A stretch of 64,000 nt of DNA from positions 62,001 through 126,000 of the forward strand of contig CABVSR010000005.1 in NCBI GenBank assembly GCA_902500995.1, read 5' to 3'. The position numbers and the translations under genes are program-made. Source of the DNA: an uncultured Nitrospira sp. (GTDB taxonomy: Bacteria > Nitrospirota > Nitrospiria > Nitrospirales > Nitrospiraceae). Below are positions 54,201 to 64,000 of this stretch, piece by piece. Numbering within the stretch: position 1 is the first letter of the stretch; each line of letters starts with the position of its first letter. Under the pieces are notes generated by a model, which had not been told where the DNA came from, did not search any database, and saw only the letters and a list, made by a program, of their open reading frames with translations.

Positions 54201-54875
54201 ATGGTACAAGCTTCATTAAAACGTTATTTTCTCACCGGTTTGCTGGTGATGATCCCCATTTGGGGGACCGTCCTGATTTTGAAGACCCTGTTCGTCAGCC
54301 TGGATGGGATTCTCGGCGACGCCGCCGCTCGCCTCGTAACCCCGGGATATTATGTGCCCGGTCTCGGGATTATCGCGCTCATCCTGCTCATTTTCATGAC
54401 CGGGCTCTTCGCCGCGAATTTTATCGGCCGCCAGGTCGTGCGGCAATGGGAGAGTTTGCTCAATCGCGTACCGGTGGTCCGGGGAATCTATTCCACCATC
54501 AAGTCGATGATGGACATTCTGTCCTTCGCGGAGCGCGAGAGCTATCGGCGCGTGGTGCTGATTCAGTTTCCCAAGAACGGCCACTACTGTTTTGCCTTTG
54601 TGACGGGCGTGACGAAAGGCGAAATGCAGCAACTCTCCCCGGACCCGCTCGTGCACGTCTATGTGCCGACTTCGCCCAATCCGACGTCCGGGTATTTTCT
54701 CCTGGTGCCCGAGCGCGAAGTGATCGCCGTGGATATCACGGTGGAAGAAGCCATGAAGCTGATTGTGTCGGGAGGGCTGTATACCCCGGCGCAGTCATCG
54801 GGTGCCGCGTCGCAGGCCGGTGGAAAATCCTGGGCACCGATTAAGCAACCCGACGCAGGCGTGCAGGTCGGCTGA
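54201..54875 (+). CDS. DUF502-family membrane protein
   Basis: The 224-residue protein opens with KRYFLTGLLVMIPIWGTVLI, the DUF502 signature, and has two membrane helices (about 9-27 and 53-74). A soluble domain follows with NRVPVVRGIYSTIKSMMDIL, ESYRRVVLIQFPKNGHYCFA and VYVPTSPNPTSGYFLLVPER. The family is widespread and its biochemical function is not established. The gene is divergent from tmk; about 135 bp between them must hold both promoters. The Ser/Gly-rich C-terminus is variable. Confidence 0.88.
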   Translation: MVQASLKRYFLTGLLVMIPIWGTVLILKTLFVSLDGILGDAAARLVTPGYYVPGLGIIALILLIFMTGLFAANFIGRQVVRQWESLLNRVPVVRGIYSTIKSMMDILSFAERESYRRVVLIQFPKNGHYCFAFVTGVTKGEMQQLSPDPLVHVYVPTSPNPTSGYFLLVPEREVIAVDITVEEAMKLIVSGGLYTPAQSSGAASQAGGKSWAPIKQPDAGVQVG

Positions 54876-54890
54876 GCGCGACATCGCCGA

Positions 54891-56537
54891 ATGGAGCCTG
54901 TGTCGATGACGTATGGTGAGCAATCTATGACGGACGTATTGCGCGAGAAGTCTTTGGCTTCCTCCATTCCCGGACTGGGCGTCATCATTATGGCGGCGGG
55001 GCTCGGCAAGCGCATGAAATCCGCGCTGGCCAAAGTGCTCCATCCGGTCGCAGGGAGGCCGATGGTACTGTACGTACTCGATATCGCCTGTGGCCTGGCG
55101 GAGCAGGGTGTGGCGGTCGTCGTCGGTCATCAGGGTGCCGATGTGCGCAAGGTGGTGGAAGCGGTCGGCGGGCAGGTGGCCGTTGCCGAGCAGACGAAGC
55201 AGCTGGGGACAGGCCATGCAGTGTTGCAAGCGCGTCCGGTGTTTGCCGGCGTTGCGCACCGCCGCCCGACCCGTTATTTGATCCTCAACGGTGACACGCC
55301 GTTGTTGACGGAAGCGACGGTGCGGGAACTCCTCGCGATGCACGATGCGCAAGGCGCGGCCGTGACGTTGTTGACGGCGGTCCTCGACGATGCGTCGGGC
55401 TATGGGCGCGTGATTCGCCACCGTCGCGACGAATGGCTGCAGGGAGCCGCAGATAATCGGGTGCAGAGCATCGTTGAGGACAAGGATGCCTCTCCCGCCG
55501 AGCGACGCGTGCGCGAGATCAACGTGGGGACCTATGTCGTCGACGGAGAGTTTCTCTTTCCGGCCCTCGACAAACTCGATCCGCGGAACGCGCAAGGCGA
55601 ATACTATCTCACCGACATCGTGCAGATGGCCGTGCAGCAAGGCCGCACCGTCTCGGCGTTACGCCTGCGGGACATCGACGAAGGGCTGGGAATCAACAGC
55701 CGCGTGCAGTTGGCGGAGGCGGAGGGCGTCATTCGCCAAAGGATCCGGGAACGTTGGCTGGAGGCCGGCGTGACGATGCGGGATCCGGCGTCAACGTGGA
55801 TCGATGCGGATGTGACCATCGGGCGCGATACCCTGTTGTACCCGAATGTGACGCTCGAAGGCAGGACAGTGATCGGCGAGAATACGGTCGTGCACGCGGG
55901 CGCACGAATCACCGATTGCACCATCGGCAACCGGGTCGAGATTCTCGACCATTGTATCTTTCGAGAGTCGCAGGTTGACGATGACGCGCATCTCGGGCCG
56001 TTCGTGCATCTGCGGCCCGGGACCGTGGTGCGGCGCAAGGGGAAGGTCGGCAACTTTGTCGAGATGAAAAAGACGGAGCTCGGCGAGGGATCGAAGGCCA
56101 ATCATTTGAGTTATATCGGCGATGCCACGATCGGCCAAGGCGTGAACATCGGCGCCGGCACGATTACCTGCAATTACGACGGATACAAGAAATTTCATAC
56201 GGTCGTCGGCAACGGCGTGTTCATCGGCAGCGATGTCCAATTGGTCGCCCCGGTGACGGTCGGCTCGGGCTCCGTGATCGCGGCCGGCGCCACCGTGACG
56301 CAGGATGTGCCGGCGGATGCGCTGGTGATTTCGAGGGTGCCGCAGGTGACGCGCGAGGGATGGGCAGCCAGGCGGCGCGCCTTGCAGAGCGGGCAGATTC
56401 CGCCTCCTGCGCCGGCGCCTGCGAGGAAATCCCGTTCGAGTGCGAAGCCCGCAAAAAAGGGGACATCGAAGGCGAAGACCGGAAGCCGTGCGGTAAAAAA
56501 GAAGCAACCGGCAGTTCAACGTTCGAAACGGAGGTAA
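54891..56537 (+). CDS. glmU: Bifunctional GlmU (UDP-GlcNAc pyrophosphorylase / GlcN-1-P acetyltransferase)
   Basis: The 548-residue enzyme has an N-terminal uridylyltransferase domain (LGVIIMAAGLGKRMKSALAK from about 29; LILNGDTPLL; EINVGTYVVD). The left-handed beta-helix acetyltransferase domain includes GTVVRRKGKVGNFVEMKKTE, NHLSYIGDATIG and NIGAGTITCNYDG. It makes UDP-GlcNAc for peptidoglycan and LPS. The last 50 or so residues are a Lys/Ala/Pro/Ser-rich basic tail absent from the E. coli enzyme (456 residues). Starts at 54891, 54906 or 54927 are all possible. It lies 9 bp upstream of glmS, the preceding step in the same pathway. Confidence 0.95.
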   Translation: MEPVSMTYGEQSMTDVLREKSLASSIPGLGVIIMAAGLGKRMKSALAKVLHPVAGRPMVLYVLDIACGLAEQGVAVVVGHQGADVRKVVEAVGGQVAVAEQTKQLGTGHAVLQARPVFAGVAHRRPTRYLILNGDTPLLTEATVRELLAMHDAQGAAVTLLTAVLDDASGYGRVIRHRRDEWLQGAADNRVQSIVEDKDASPAERRVREINVGTYVVDGEFLFPALDKLDPRNAQGEYYLTDIVQMAVQQGRTVSALRLRDIDEGLGINSRVQLAEAEGVIRQRIRERWLEAGVTMRDPASTWIDADVTIGRDTLLYPNVTLEGRTVIGENTVVHAGARITDCTIGNRVEILDHCIFRESQVDDDAHLGPFVHLRPGTVVRRKGKVGNFVEMKKTELGEGSKANHLSYIGDATIGQGVNIGAGTITCNYDGYKKFHTVVGNGVFIGSDVQLVAPVTVGSGSVIAAGATVTQDVPADALVISRVPQVTREGWAARRRALQSGQIPPPAPAPARKSRSSAKPAKKGTSKAKTGSRAVKKKQPAVQRSKRR

Positions 56538-56546
56538 CGGCACCCT

Positions 56547-58379
56547 ATGTGTGGCATAGTCGGCTACGTAGGAAATCAAGATGCAGTCCCGATTTTGTTG
56601 AACGGGTTGTCGAAACTGGAGTATCGAGGGTACGACTCGGCCGGCGTGGCGATTCAGCGCGGCGAAAAGATCGACATCCGGCGCAGTGTGGGGAAGCTGA
56701 TCAATCTGCAGAAATCGCTGGAGCAGAAACCGATCGCCGGCATGTGCGGGATCGGCCATACGCGCTGGGCGACGCACGGGAAGCCTTCCGAGCAGAATGC
56801 CCATCCGCATCGCTCCGAGAACTGTGTGCTCGTGCACAACGGCATCATCGAAAACTACGTCGAGCTCAAGCAGCGTCTCCTCAAGGACGGGTACAAATTT
56901 CAGTCGGAGACGGACACGGAGGTCGTGGCGCATCTCATCGATACCCACATGACCAAGGGCAAACTGCGATTGGCCGATGCGGTTCGCGCGACGGCGAGGG
57001 AGATTCGCGGCAGTTACGCCATCGCGGTGATTTCGGAGCATGAGCCTGGTCTGCTGGTCGCCGCGCGATCCGGCTGTCCGCTGGTCATCGGTCGCACTGC
57101 GGAGGCGTCGTTTGTCGGCTCGGATGTCATGGCCATGTTGTCTCACACCAGGGACGTGACGTTCCTGGAAGAAGGCGATGTCGTCGAGGTCACGGCGGGA
57201 GGCGCCGGGTTCACGGATCTCGACGGGCAGGCGGTCACGCGCAAGAAAACCAAGGTGACCTGGGATGCCTCCGCGGCTGAAAAGAGCGGCTATCCCCATT
57301 TCATGCTGAAGGAAATTCACGAGCAGCCCCAAACGATTTTGGATACCATCAGGGGACGCTATTCGTATGAGAGCGGCGAGGCCGACCTGCCGGATATCGG
57401 CTTGACGCCGAAGCAGTTTGCCGATGTGGGGCGCATCTGGATCGTAGCCTGTGGCACGAGCTGGCATGCCGGGTTGGTCGGGAAATATCTGCTCGAAGAG
57501 ATGGTCCGTACGCCGGTGCAGGTCGATATCGGTAGCGAATTCCGCTATCGGGATCCGTTGATTGAAAAGAATGATCTGTTCATCACGATCTCGCAGTCGG
57601 GCGAAACGGCCGATACCTTGGCCGCTGCCCGGGAAGCCAAACAAAAGGGCGCGCGGGTGGTATCGATCGTCAATGTCGTGGGCAGCACGCTGGCTCGCGA
57701 GTCGGACGGCGTGTTGTATACGCACTGCGGACCCGAGATCGGCGTCGCCTCAACAAAGGCCTTCACCAGCCAATTGGCCGCGCTCTACATGCTGGCGCTC
57801 CATCTCGGCCGGGTGCGGGGCGTCTTGACGGTGGCGGACGGGAAGGCCTGGTTAGACCGCCTGGTGACGGTGCCGGCGCTGGTGAAACATGTGCTGGGTC
57901 GCGAGGCCGAGATTCTCGCGATTGCGAAACGGTACTATAAGAAACCGGACTTTTTGTATCTGGCGCGCGGCATCAACTATCCCATCGCGCTCGAAGGCGC
58001 GCTGAAGCTCAAGGAGATTTCCTATATCCATGCGGAAGGTTATGCCGCAGGAGAAATGAAGCACGGGCCTATCGCGCTGATCGATAAAGACATGCCGGTG
58101 GTGGTATTGGCGCCCAGGGACCGGTTATATGAGAAGACAGTGAGCAATCTCATGGAGGTCAAGGCGCGGCGGGCTCCGGTGATTGCGTTTGTGGCGGAAG
58201 GCGAACGGGAGTTGGGCAAGATCGCCGACGCGGTGTTTACCATCCCCGATGTGCATCCGTTGTTGTCGCCGATTTTGTTCACCATCCCGCTGCAGCTGCT
58301 GGCCTATCACATTGCGGTGTTGCGCGGGGAAGATGTGGATCAGCCTCGCAATTTGGCCAAAAGCGTGACGGTAGAATAG
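56547..58379 (+). CDS. glmS: Glutamine-fructose-6-phosphate aminotransferase
   Basis: The 610-residue enzyme starts MCGIVGYVGNQDAV, so Cys2 is the glutaminase nucleophile after Met removal. The glutaminase domain spans about 1-220 (HTRWATHGKPSEQNAHPH). Two SIS isomerase domains follow (ACGTSWHAGLVGKYLLEE, ISQSGETADTLAA). The C-terminus is DQPRNLAKSVTVE, the canonical ending. It converts fructose 6-phosphate and glutamine to glucosamine 6-phosphate, feeding GlmU. It is 9 bp downstream of glmU and is followed by structured repeat copy C. Confidence 0.97.
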   Translation: MCGIVGYVGNQDAVPILLNGLSKLEYRGYDSAGVAIQRGEKIDIRRSVGKLINLQKSLEQKPIAGMCGIGHTRWATHGKPSEQNAHPHRSENCVLVHNGIIENYVELKQRLLKDGYKFQSETDTEVVAHLIDTHMTKGKLRLADAVRATAREIRGSYAIAVISEHEPGLLVAARSGCPLVIGRTAEASFVGSDVMAMLSHTRDVTFLEEGDVVEVTAGGAGFTDLDGQAVTRKKTKVTWDASAAEKSGYPHFMLKEIHEQPQTILDTIRGRYSYESGEADLPDIGLTPKQFADVGRIWIVACGTSWHAGLVGKYLLEEMVRTPVQVDIGSEFRYRDPLIEKNDLFITISQSGETADTLAAAREAKQKGARVVSIVNVVGSTLARESDGVLYTHCGPEIGVASTKAFTSQLAALYMLALHLGRVRGVLTVADGKAWLDRLVTVPALVKHVLGREAEILAIAKRYYKKPDFLYLARGINYPIALEGALKLKEISYIHAEGYAAGEMKHGPIALIDKDMPVVVLAPRDRLYEKTVSNLMEVKARRAPVIAFVAEGERELGKIADAVFTIPDVHPLLSPILFTIPLQLLAYHIAVLRGEDVDQPRNLAKSVTVE

Positions 58380-58381
58380 TC

Positions 58382-58502
58382 GGATGTTGAAAACGACCTC
58401 CAGCGGCGTTCTCGGTCGCTCAGTCTCCTGCGACGTACCCCAGCGGGTACGCCTCGTCGCCGAGCTTCCTGCGGCCTTGCTGGGCGACCGTTTTGAACAT
58501 CC
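58382..58502. repeat. Structured intergenic repeat, copy C
   Basis: This is the third copy of the ~120-bp palindromic element, starting 3 bp after the glmS stop and ending 22 bp before gatC. Outer arms 58382-58395 and 58489-58502 pair with one mismatch. The central hairpin is CGTACCC-loop-GGGTACG, one pair longer than in the other two copies. Confidence 0.8.
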
Positions 58503-58523
58503 TCAACGAAATGAGAACATGGC

Positions 58524-58817
58524 ATGGAAATAACGAAGCAGGAAGTCGAAAAGGTGGCCAAGTTGGCGCGGCTGGCGTTGAGCGAGGCGGAGACCACAGC
58601 ATTTTCCCAGCAGTTGAATCAGATTGTGGCCTATGTCCAGAAGCTCAAGACGTTCTCTACGGAAGACGTGGAACCGACCTCGACCGTGTTAGGACAGACG
58701 AACGTGTTTCGTCCGGATGCCGTCGAGACGTCGTTGTCGCTCGAGCAGGCGTTGGCGAACGCTCCCGATGCTGAGGCGAGTTGTTTCCGGGTGCCGAAAA
58801 TCATTCAAGAGTCTTAA
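58524..58817 (+). CDS. gatC: Asp/Glu-tRNA amidotransferase subunit C
   Basis: The 97-residue subunit has the family pattern: the start ITKQEVEKVAKLARLALSEA, EVxP-like segments (EDVEPTSTVLGQTNVFRPDA) and the C-terminal ASCFRVPKII. GatC tethers GatA and GatB in the complex that converts misacylated Glu-tRNA-Gln or Asp-tRNA-Asn to the amide form. The panD gene follows 25 bp downstream, then gatA, so the gat genes are interrupted by a pantothenate gene. Confidence 0.94.
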   Translation: MEITKQEVEKVAKLARLALSEAETTAFSQQLNQIVAYVQKLKTFSTEDVEPTSTVLGQTNVFRPDAVETSLSLEQALANAPDAEASCFRVPKIIQES

Positions 58818-58842
58818 GGGACGCAAGGAGTACGAGCCGACT

Positions 58843-59208
58843 ATGTTTCGACAAATGTTGCGGGCCAAGATACATCGAGCGACGGTGACCGAAGCCTGTC
58901 TTGAATATGAAGGTAGCCTCACGGTGGACGAAGACTTGCTGGATGCCGCGGGAATTTTGCCGTACGAAGCCATCGTTTGTTCGAATCTCAACAACGGCGA
59001 GCGGTTCATGACTTACGCCATGAAGGGGAAACGGGGTGGCGGCGAGATCGTGTTAAACGGCCCGACGGCGCGCAAGGCCGCGGTGGGCGATCAGATCATT
59101 ATTTTCTGTTACGAATATTACAGCGACGAGGAAATCAAGCGGCATAAGCCGAAGATCATTCTGGTAGACGGGAAAAACCGGATCGCCCGCAAAATGGCGA
59201 AGCGCTGA
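58843..59208 (+). CDS. panD: Aspartate 1-decarboxylase
   Basis: The 121-residue proenzyme has the self-cleavage site Gly24-Ser25 ([14 protein letters not shown]), which generates the pyruvoyl group. It also has [20 protein letters not shown] and [13 protein letters not shown], normal for PanD. It makes beta-alanine for pantothenate and coenzyme A. The ATG is preceded by AAGGAG about 12 bases upstream. Its TGA shares the final A with the gatA ATG, so gatA translation is coupled to it. Whether maturation needs PanZ/PanM cannot be read here. Confidence 0.95.
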   Translation: MFRQMLRAKIHRATVTEACLEYEGSLTVDEDLLDAAGILPYEAIVCSNLNNGERFMTYAMKGKRGGGEIVLNGPTARKAAVGDQIIIFCYEYYSDEEIKRHKPKIILVDGKNRIARKMAKR

Positions 59209-60683
59209 TGGCATTGACGGTCATACATAAAATGACGCTCGCCGAGTTGCAGCGGAAGTTTACCGCCGGCGATGTCACGGCCACAGAAATCGTGCGCGCC
59301 TACTTTCTCCGGGTGGGGCATGTTGAGCCCAAGGTGAACGCGTACCTGACGCAGTGCAAAGAGGCAGCGGCAGCGCAGGCGGAACGGCTCGATCAGTCCT
59401 TGAAAGGCTGGCGGAAGACCACCCCGTTGATGGCCATGCCGCTGGCGGTCAAAGACAACATCTGTACCGAAGGCGTGCGCACGACCTGCGCCTCCAGGAT
59501 GCTGGAGCACTTCGTCCCGCCCTATGATGCGACCGTCGTGGCCAAATTGCGCGCGCAACAGTATCTGCTGGTCGGTAAGACCAACCTGGACGAATTCGCG
59601 ATGGGCTCGTCCACCGAGAATTCCGCGTTCGGCCCCAGCCGTAATCCGTGGAGCATCCAGACCGTTCCCGGCGGCTCGAGCGGCGGATCTGCAGCCGCGG
59701 TCGCGGCGGACGAATGTGTCGCGGCCTTGGGCTCGGATACCGGCGGATCGATACGGCAGCCGGCGGCATTTTGCGGCGTCGTCGGATTGAAGCCGACCTA
59801 TGGCCGCGTCTCCCGGTACGGGCTGGTCGCCTTCGCGTCCTCTCTGGATCAGATCGGGCCCATCACGAAGGATGTCACGGATGCGGCTATCCTGCTGGGA
59901 GCCATTGCGGGCCATGATCCTCGCGATTCGACGTCGGCCAATGTCCCGGTTCCGGATTATCTCAGAGCCCTCAAGCGAAAGGACTTGAAACGCCTGAAGG
60001 TCGGCGTGCCTGCCGAATATTTTGCCGACGGCCTCGATCCTGAGGTGGAGCAGGCAGTTCGCGCGGCCATTGAAGGGCTGCGGGAACTCGGTGCCGACAT
60101 TCGCGACATCAAGCTGCCGACGACGGATGCGGCGGTGGCGACCTACTACGTCATCGCCACGGCAGAGGCCAGCTCGAACCTGGCGCGTTACGACGGGGTC
60201 AAGTACGGTCGGCGGACAGACGACAGCAAAGACCTGCTGGATATGTACCTCAGGACCAGGGCGGAAGGGTTCGGGCCGGAAGTGAAACGCCGGATCATGC
60301 TGGGGACCTATGTGTTGAGCGCCGGCTACTACGACGCCTATTACGGCAAAGCGCAGGCGGTGCGAACCTTGATCCGCCGCGAATTTGAAGCGGCCTTTGA
60401 GACGGTCGATCTGATCGTGACTCCGGTCACTCCGACCACCGCCTTCAAGTTCGGGGAGAAGGCGCAGGACCCGTTACAGATGTATTTGTCCGACATCTAT
60501 ACGATTTCGGCGAACCTGGCCGGTCTCCCTGCCATCTCGCTGCCCTGCGGGTTCAGTAAAGCAGGGATGCCGATCGGACTGCAGTTGATCGGCCGGCCGT
60601 TTGAAGAGGACACCCTGTTGCGCGGGGCCCATGCCTACGAGCAGGCGACAACCTGGCGGTCAAAAAAGCCGCTGGTGCGGTAA
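59208..60683 (+). CDS. gatA: Asp/Glu-tRNA amidotransferase subunit A
   Basis: The 491-residue amidase has the full Ser-cis-Ser-Lys triad: Lys82 ([10 protein letters not shown]), Ser157 ([14 protein letters not shown]) and Ser181 ([16 protein letters not shown]). The C-terminal [20 protein letters not shown] segment is also typical. GatA hydrolyses glutamine and passes ammonia to GatB through a tunnel. Presence of gatCAB implies indirect synthesis of Gln-tRNA and/or Asn-tRNA in this organism. The ATG overlaps the panD stop by one base. Confidence 0.97.
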   Translation: MALTVIHKMTLAELQRKFTAGDVTATEIVRAYFLRVGHVEPKVNAYLTQCKEAAAAQAERLDQSLKGWRKTTPLMAMPLAVKDNICTEGVRTTCASRMLEHFVPPYDATVVAKLRAQQYLLVGKTNLDEFAMGSSTENSAFGPSRNPWSIQTVPGGSSGGSAAAVAADECVAALGSDTGGSIRQPAAFCGVVGLKPTYGRVSRYGLVAFASSLDQIGPITKDVTDAAILLGAIAGHDPRDSTSANVPVPDYLRALKRKDLKRLKVGVPAEYFADGLDPEVEQAVRAAIEGLRELGADIRDIKLPTTDAAVATYYVIATAEASSNLARYDGVKYGRRTDDSKDLLDMYLRTRAEGFGPEVKRRIMLGTYVLSAGYYDAYYGKAQAVRTLIRREFEAAFETVDLIVTPVTPTTAFKFGEKAQDPLQMYLSDIYTISANLAGLPAISLPCGFSKAGMPIGLQLIGRPFEEDTLLRGAHAYEQATTWRSKKPLVR

Positions 60684-60701
60684 GCCGGGAAGGGAGTGCC
60701 T

Positions 60702-61103
60702 ATGATTGTCGAAGTCGCCGCTATTCTGGTCGCGATTGCCTTCGCGGTGCTGGTGGGGTACCTCGTGCCGCTGTTGATTCAGGTCCGTAAAACCGCCGTC
60801 GAAGCGGAGCAGCTCGTGACAAAGATGAATACCGACCTGCCGATCCTGGTGACGGAATTGCGGGCGATGAGCCAAAACTTGAACGACCTGACCGAACAGG
60901 CCCGCGGCGGGGTGGAGCATGCGGCGGTGTTGCTGCACGCGGTGGGCGAAGTCGGTGAATCGGTCAACCAGGTGCATAGTTTGGTACGAGGCTCCGGGGG
61001 GACGTTGCTGGCCAATGTGGCGAGCGTCGTGGCGGGGCTTCGCGCGGCAAAACACGTGGTCACGGAACGCTTGAAAGAGGGAGGACATCACAATGGCGGA
61101 TAA
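60702..61103 (+). CDS. DUF948-like membrane-anchored coiled-coil protein
   Basis: The 133-residue protein has one N-terminal membrane helix (about 4-28, VAAILVAIAFAVLVGYLVPL). A coiled coil (EAEQLVTKMNTDLPILVTEL) and a second amphipathic region follow. This is the layout of DUF948 proteins, which often precede YtxH genes. Their role is not established, but general-stress roles are suspected in Firmicutes. ATG 60702 is preferred because AGGGAG lies 5 bases upstream. It overlaps the YtxH gene by 11 bp. Confidence 0.75.
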   Translation: MIVEVAAILVAIAFAVLVGYLVPLLIQVRKTAVEAEQLVTKMNTDLPILVTELRAMSQNLNDLTEQARGGVEHAAVLLHAVGEVGESVNQVHSLVRGSGGTLLANVASVVAGLRAAKHVVTERLKEGGHHNGG

Positions 61104-61413
61104 TCACGGCCCATCGGCGGCGGCGGTTCTGTTGGGATTTTTGAGCGGCGCGGCACTCGGCGCGGTGGCGGCGATCTTGTTGACCCCGCGGACCGGCTCG
61201 GAATCGCGCGAGCTGTTACGAGGGTATGCCCGGCGCGCGGAGGACGGGCTGCGGGATCTGGTCGGAGAAGCGGGCGAACGATTCGAAGGCGCGGTCGAAG
61301 AAGGCCGCGACTTTATCGAGTCGAAAAAAACCGTGTTGCGCGAGGCCTTTGATGCAGGGCGGGAAGCCATGCGCCGGGAGCGTGAGCAGTTCAGCAAGGG
61401 AGAACAGGGTTGA
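61093..61413 (+). CDS. YtxH-domain protein
   Basis: The 106-residue protein begins with a Gly/Ala-rich membrane segment ([20 protein letters not shown]), then [20 protein letters not shown], the YtxH signature. A long charged helix follows. YtxH proteins are small stress-associated membrane proteins without known activity. The gene is sandwiched between a DUF948-like gene and gatB; its stop overlaps the gatB TTG start. The C-terminus is strongly charged. Confidence 0.8.
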   Translation: MADNHGPSAAAVLLGFLSGAALGAVAAILLTPRTGSESRELLRGYARRAEDGLRDLVGEAGERFEGAVEEGRDFIESKKTVLREAFDAGREAMRREREQFSKGEQG

Positions 61414-62843
61414 GCGTCACGTACGAAGTCGTGATCGGCGTGGAAGTGCATGCACAATTGCGCACGCAGTCCAAGTTGTTCTGCCCCTGCGGGACCACGT
61501 TTGGTCGAACCGCCAACTCGCAGACGTGCCCGGTTTGTCTGGGATTGCCGGGAAGTCTGCCCGTGATCAATGAGCAGGCCGTGGAGATGGCCGTGCGCGC
61601 CGGATTGGCGATGAACGGCACAATCGGGGCGCGTAATCGGTTTGCCCGCAAAAACTACTTCTATCCGGACTTGCCCAAGGGCTACCAGATCTCCCAATAC
61701 GAAGCCCCGATTTGCGAGCATGGGTGGATCGAAATTGCTGCCGGCGGGACCCGTAAACGCGTGCGCATCAGGCGCGCGCATCTGGAAGAAGATGCCGGAA
61801 AAAATCTGCATGAAGCGGGGAGCGGCATGAGCTTGGTGGATTTGAATCGCGCCGGCACGCCGCTGCTGGAGATCGTGACCGAACCGGATCTGAGTTCCTC
61901 CGAAGAGGTGGTGGCCTATCTGAAGGCGTTGCGCGAGCTGTTGATGTACCTCGACGTATGCGATGGAAACATGGAAGAGGGCAGCTTTCGCTGCGAGCCG
62001 AATCTCTCACTGCGCCCGGCCGGCCAGAAGGCCTTCGGCACGAAGGTGGAATTGAAGAACATCAATTCCTTCAAGTTCGTCAAGGATGCGGTTGATTATG
62101 AAATCAAACGGCAGACCAAGGTGCTGAACGAGGGAGGCAAGATCTCTCAGGAAACCAGGCTCTGGAATCACGAACGTGGTGAAACGGCAGTGATGCGGAG
62201 CAAGGAAGAGGCGCATGACTACCGGTATTTTCCCGATCCGGATCTGGTCCCGCTGGAGATTGCGGCCGACTGGATCGAACAGTTGCGCGAAGGATTGCCG
62301 GAGTTGGCTTCGGCGAAGCAGCAACGGTTTGTCGCGGAGTACGGCATTCCTGAGTATGATGCGGGGATTTTGACGTCCAGCAAAGCCCTGTCGGTATATT
62401 TCGAGGCCTGCGTCAAACTGTATCCCCATCCCAAGACCGTCAGCAATTGGGTGATGGGCGAGCTCTTGCGTGAATTGAATCAAGCCGGCATTCAAGCCAA
62501 CGCTTCACCCGTGATGCCGGAACGGTTGGTCGAGTTGCTGAGTCTGGTCGATCAAGGCGCGGTGAGTTTGAAGGTGGCCCGGGATATCTTTCCGGAAATG
62601 TATGCCTCTGGAAAATCACCGGCGCAGATTGTTCAGGACAAGGGACTTACGCAGGTATCGGATGAGGGGGCCCTGGTGTCAATAATTGATGCGGTCTTGA
62701 AGAACAATCCTGCTCAGGTGGCGCAATTTAAGGAAGGCAAACAGCAGGTGCTGGGATTTCTCGTCGGACAGGTCATGAAGGCATCCGGCGGGAAGGCCAA
62801 TCCCGGCAAGGTGAATGAGTTGCTGAAAAAGACATTGGGCTGA
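61410..62843 (+). CDS. gatB: Asp/Glu-tRNA amidotransferase subunit B
   Basis: The 477-residue subunit begins [20 protein letters not shown] and has the zinc-binding FCPCGTTFG and [12 protein letters not shown] motifs. The [20 protein letters not shown] block and a C-terminal YqeY-like tail ending LLKKTLG are present. It phosphorylates and then amidates the tRNA-bound acid using ammonia from GatA. The start is a TTG with AAGGGAG upstream, overlapping the YtxH stop by 4 bp; no better start codon exists before the conserved N-terminus. Confidence 0.96.
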   Translation: MSVTYEVVIGVEVHAQLRTQSKLFCPCGTTFGRTANSQTCPVCLGLPGSLPVINEQAVEMAVRAGLAMNGTIGARNRFARKNYFYPDLPKGYQISQYEAPICEHGWIEIAAGGTRKRVRIRRAHLEEDAGKNLHEAGSGMSLVDLNRAGTPLLEIVTEPDLSSSEEVVAYLKALRELLMYLDVCDGNMEEGSFRCEPNLSLRPAGQKAFGTKVELKNINSFKFVKDAVDYEIKRQTKVLNEGGKISQETRLWNHERGETAVMRSKEEAHDYRYFPDPDLVPLEIAADWIEQLREGLPELASAKQQRFVAEYGIPEYDAGILTSSKALSVYFEACVKLYPHPKTVSNWVMGELLRELNQAGIQANASPVMPERLVELLSLVDQGAVSLKVARDIFPEMYASGKSPAQIVQDKGLTQVSDEGALVSIIDAVLKNNPAQVAQFKEGKQQVLGFLVGQVMKASGGKANPGKVNELLKKTLG

Positions 62844-62871
62844 GAATTGGCAGGCCGGGTAGGGTGAATGA

Positions 62872-64000
<1,129 letters not shown>

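Overview
The window is a high-GC, gene-dense bacterial chromosome segment from a diderm: it has TonB, RND-efflux and lipoprotein genes, a periplasmic amidase and a di-haem peroxidase. The mix of families, including gatC-panD-gatA and MexF-like efflux, most resembles Nitrospira (Nitrospirota). That assignment is an inference from family resemblance; there is no rRNA marker here.

Layout. 1-5.8 kb holds housekeeping genes: a 5'-cut serine acetyltransferase, a PsiF-repeat protein, truA, an AmiC-type amidase, a YacP/NYN nuclease, tatD and DAHP synthase. 5.9-11 kb is an envelope module: a His-rich small protein, a TonB-dependent receptor, a secreted TonB-C-like protein and a secreted SPRY-like protein. 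11.2-16.2 kb is a MexEF/OqxAB-type RND pump divergent from a MarR regulator. 16.4-38.5 kb is the accessory centrepiece. It is one minus-strand run of eight closely packed or overlapping genes encoding a phospholipase D-like protein, two giant DUF6603 proteins, a subtilisin-like protease and four large uncharacterised proteins. A truncated antitoxin-like remnant lies just beyond its 3' end. The two DUF6603 genes share a direct repeat of about 1,690 bp that looks identical.

38.7-43.3 kb is a patch of small genes: a lipoprotein, several orphan proteins, a HicBA pair whose toxin gene carries an in-frame stop and which lies between two copies of a 70-bp promoter-like repeat, and an intact RelE/Phd-type pair. 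43.4-50.1 kb carries a PAP2 phosphatase, a di-haem peroxidase, a CobW GTPase, a CDF transporter, ftsH and an exported protein. 50.1-64 kb is core metabolism and information processing: metG, holB and tmk on the minus strand, then a DUF502 protein, glmU, glmS, gatC, panD, gatA, a DUF948-like protein, a YtxH-like protein, gatB and enolase, which is cut by the window end.

Three intergenic copies (8.8, 52.2 and 58.4 kb) of a roughly 120-bp structured element were found. Their stems differ in sequence but keep pairing, which points to a dispersed, structure-conserved repeat family.

The best candidate for an undescribed system is the 22-kb DUF6603 / protease / PLD cluster. None of its proteins shows a clear signal peptide and no known secretion, phage-tail or defence core gene accompanies it. 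No function can be assigned from sequence alone.
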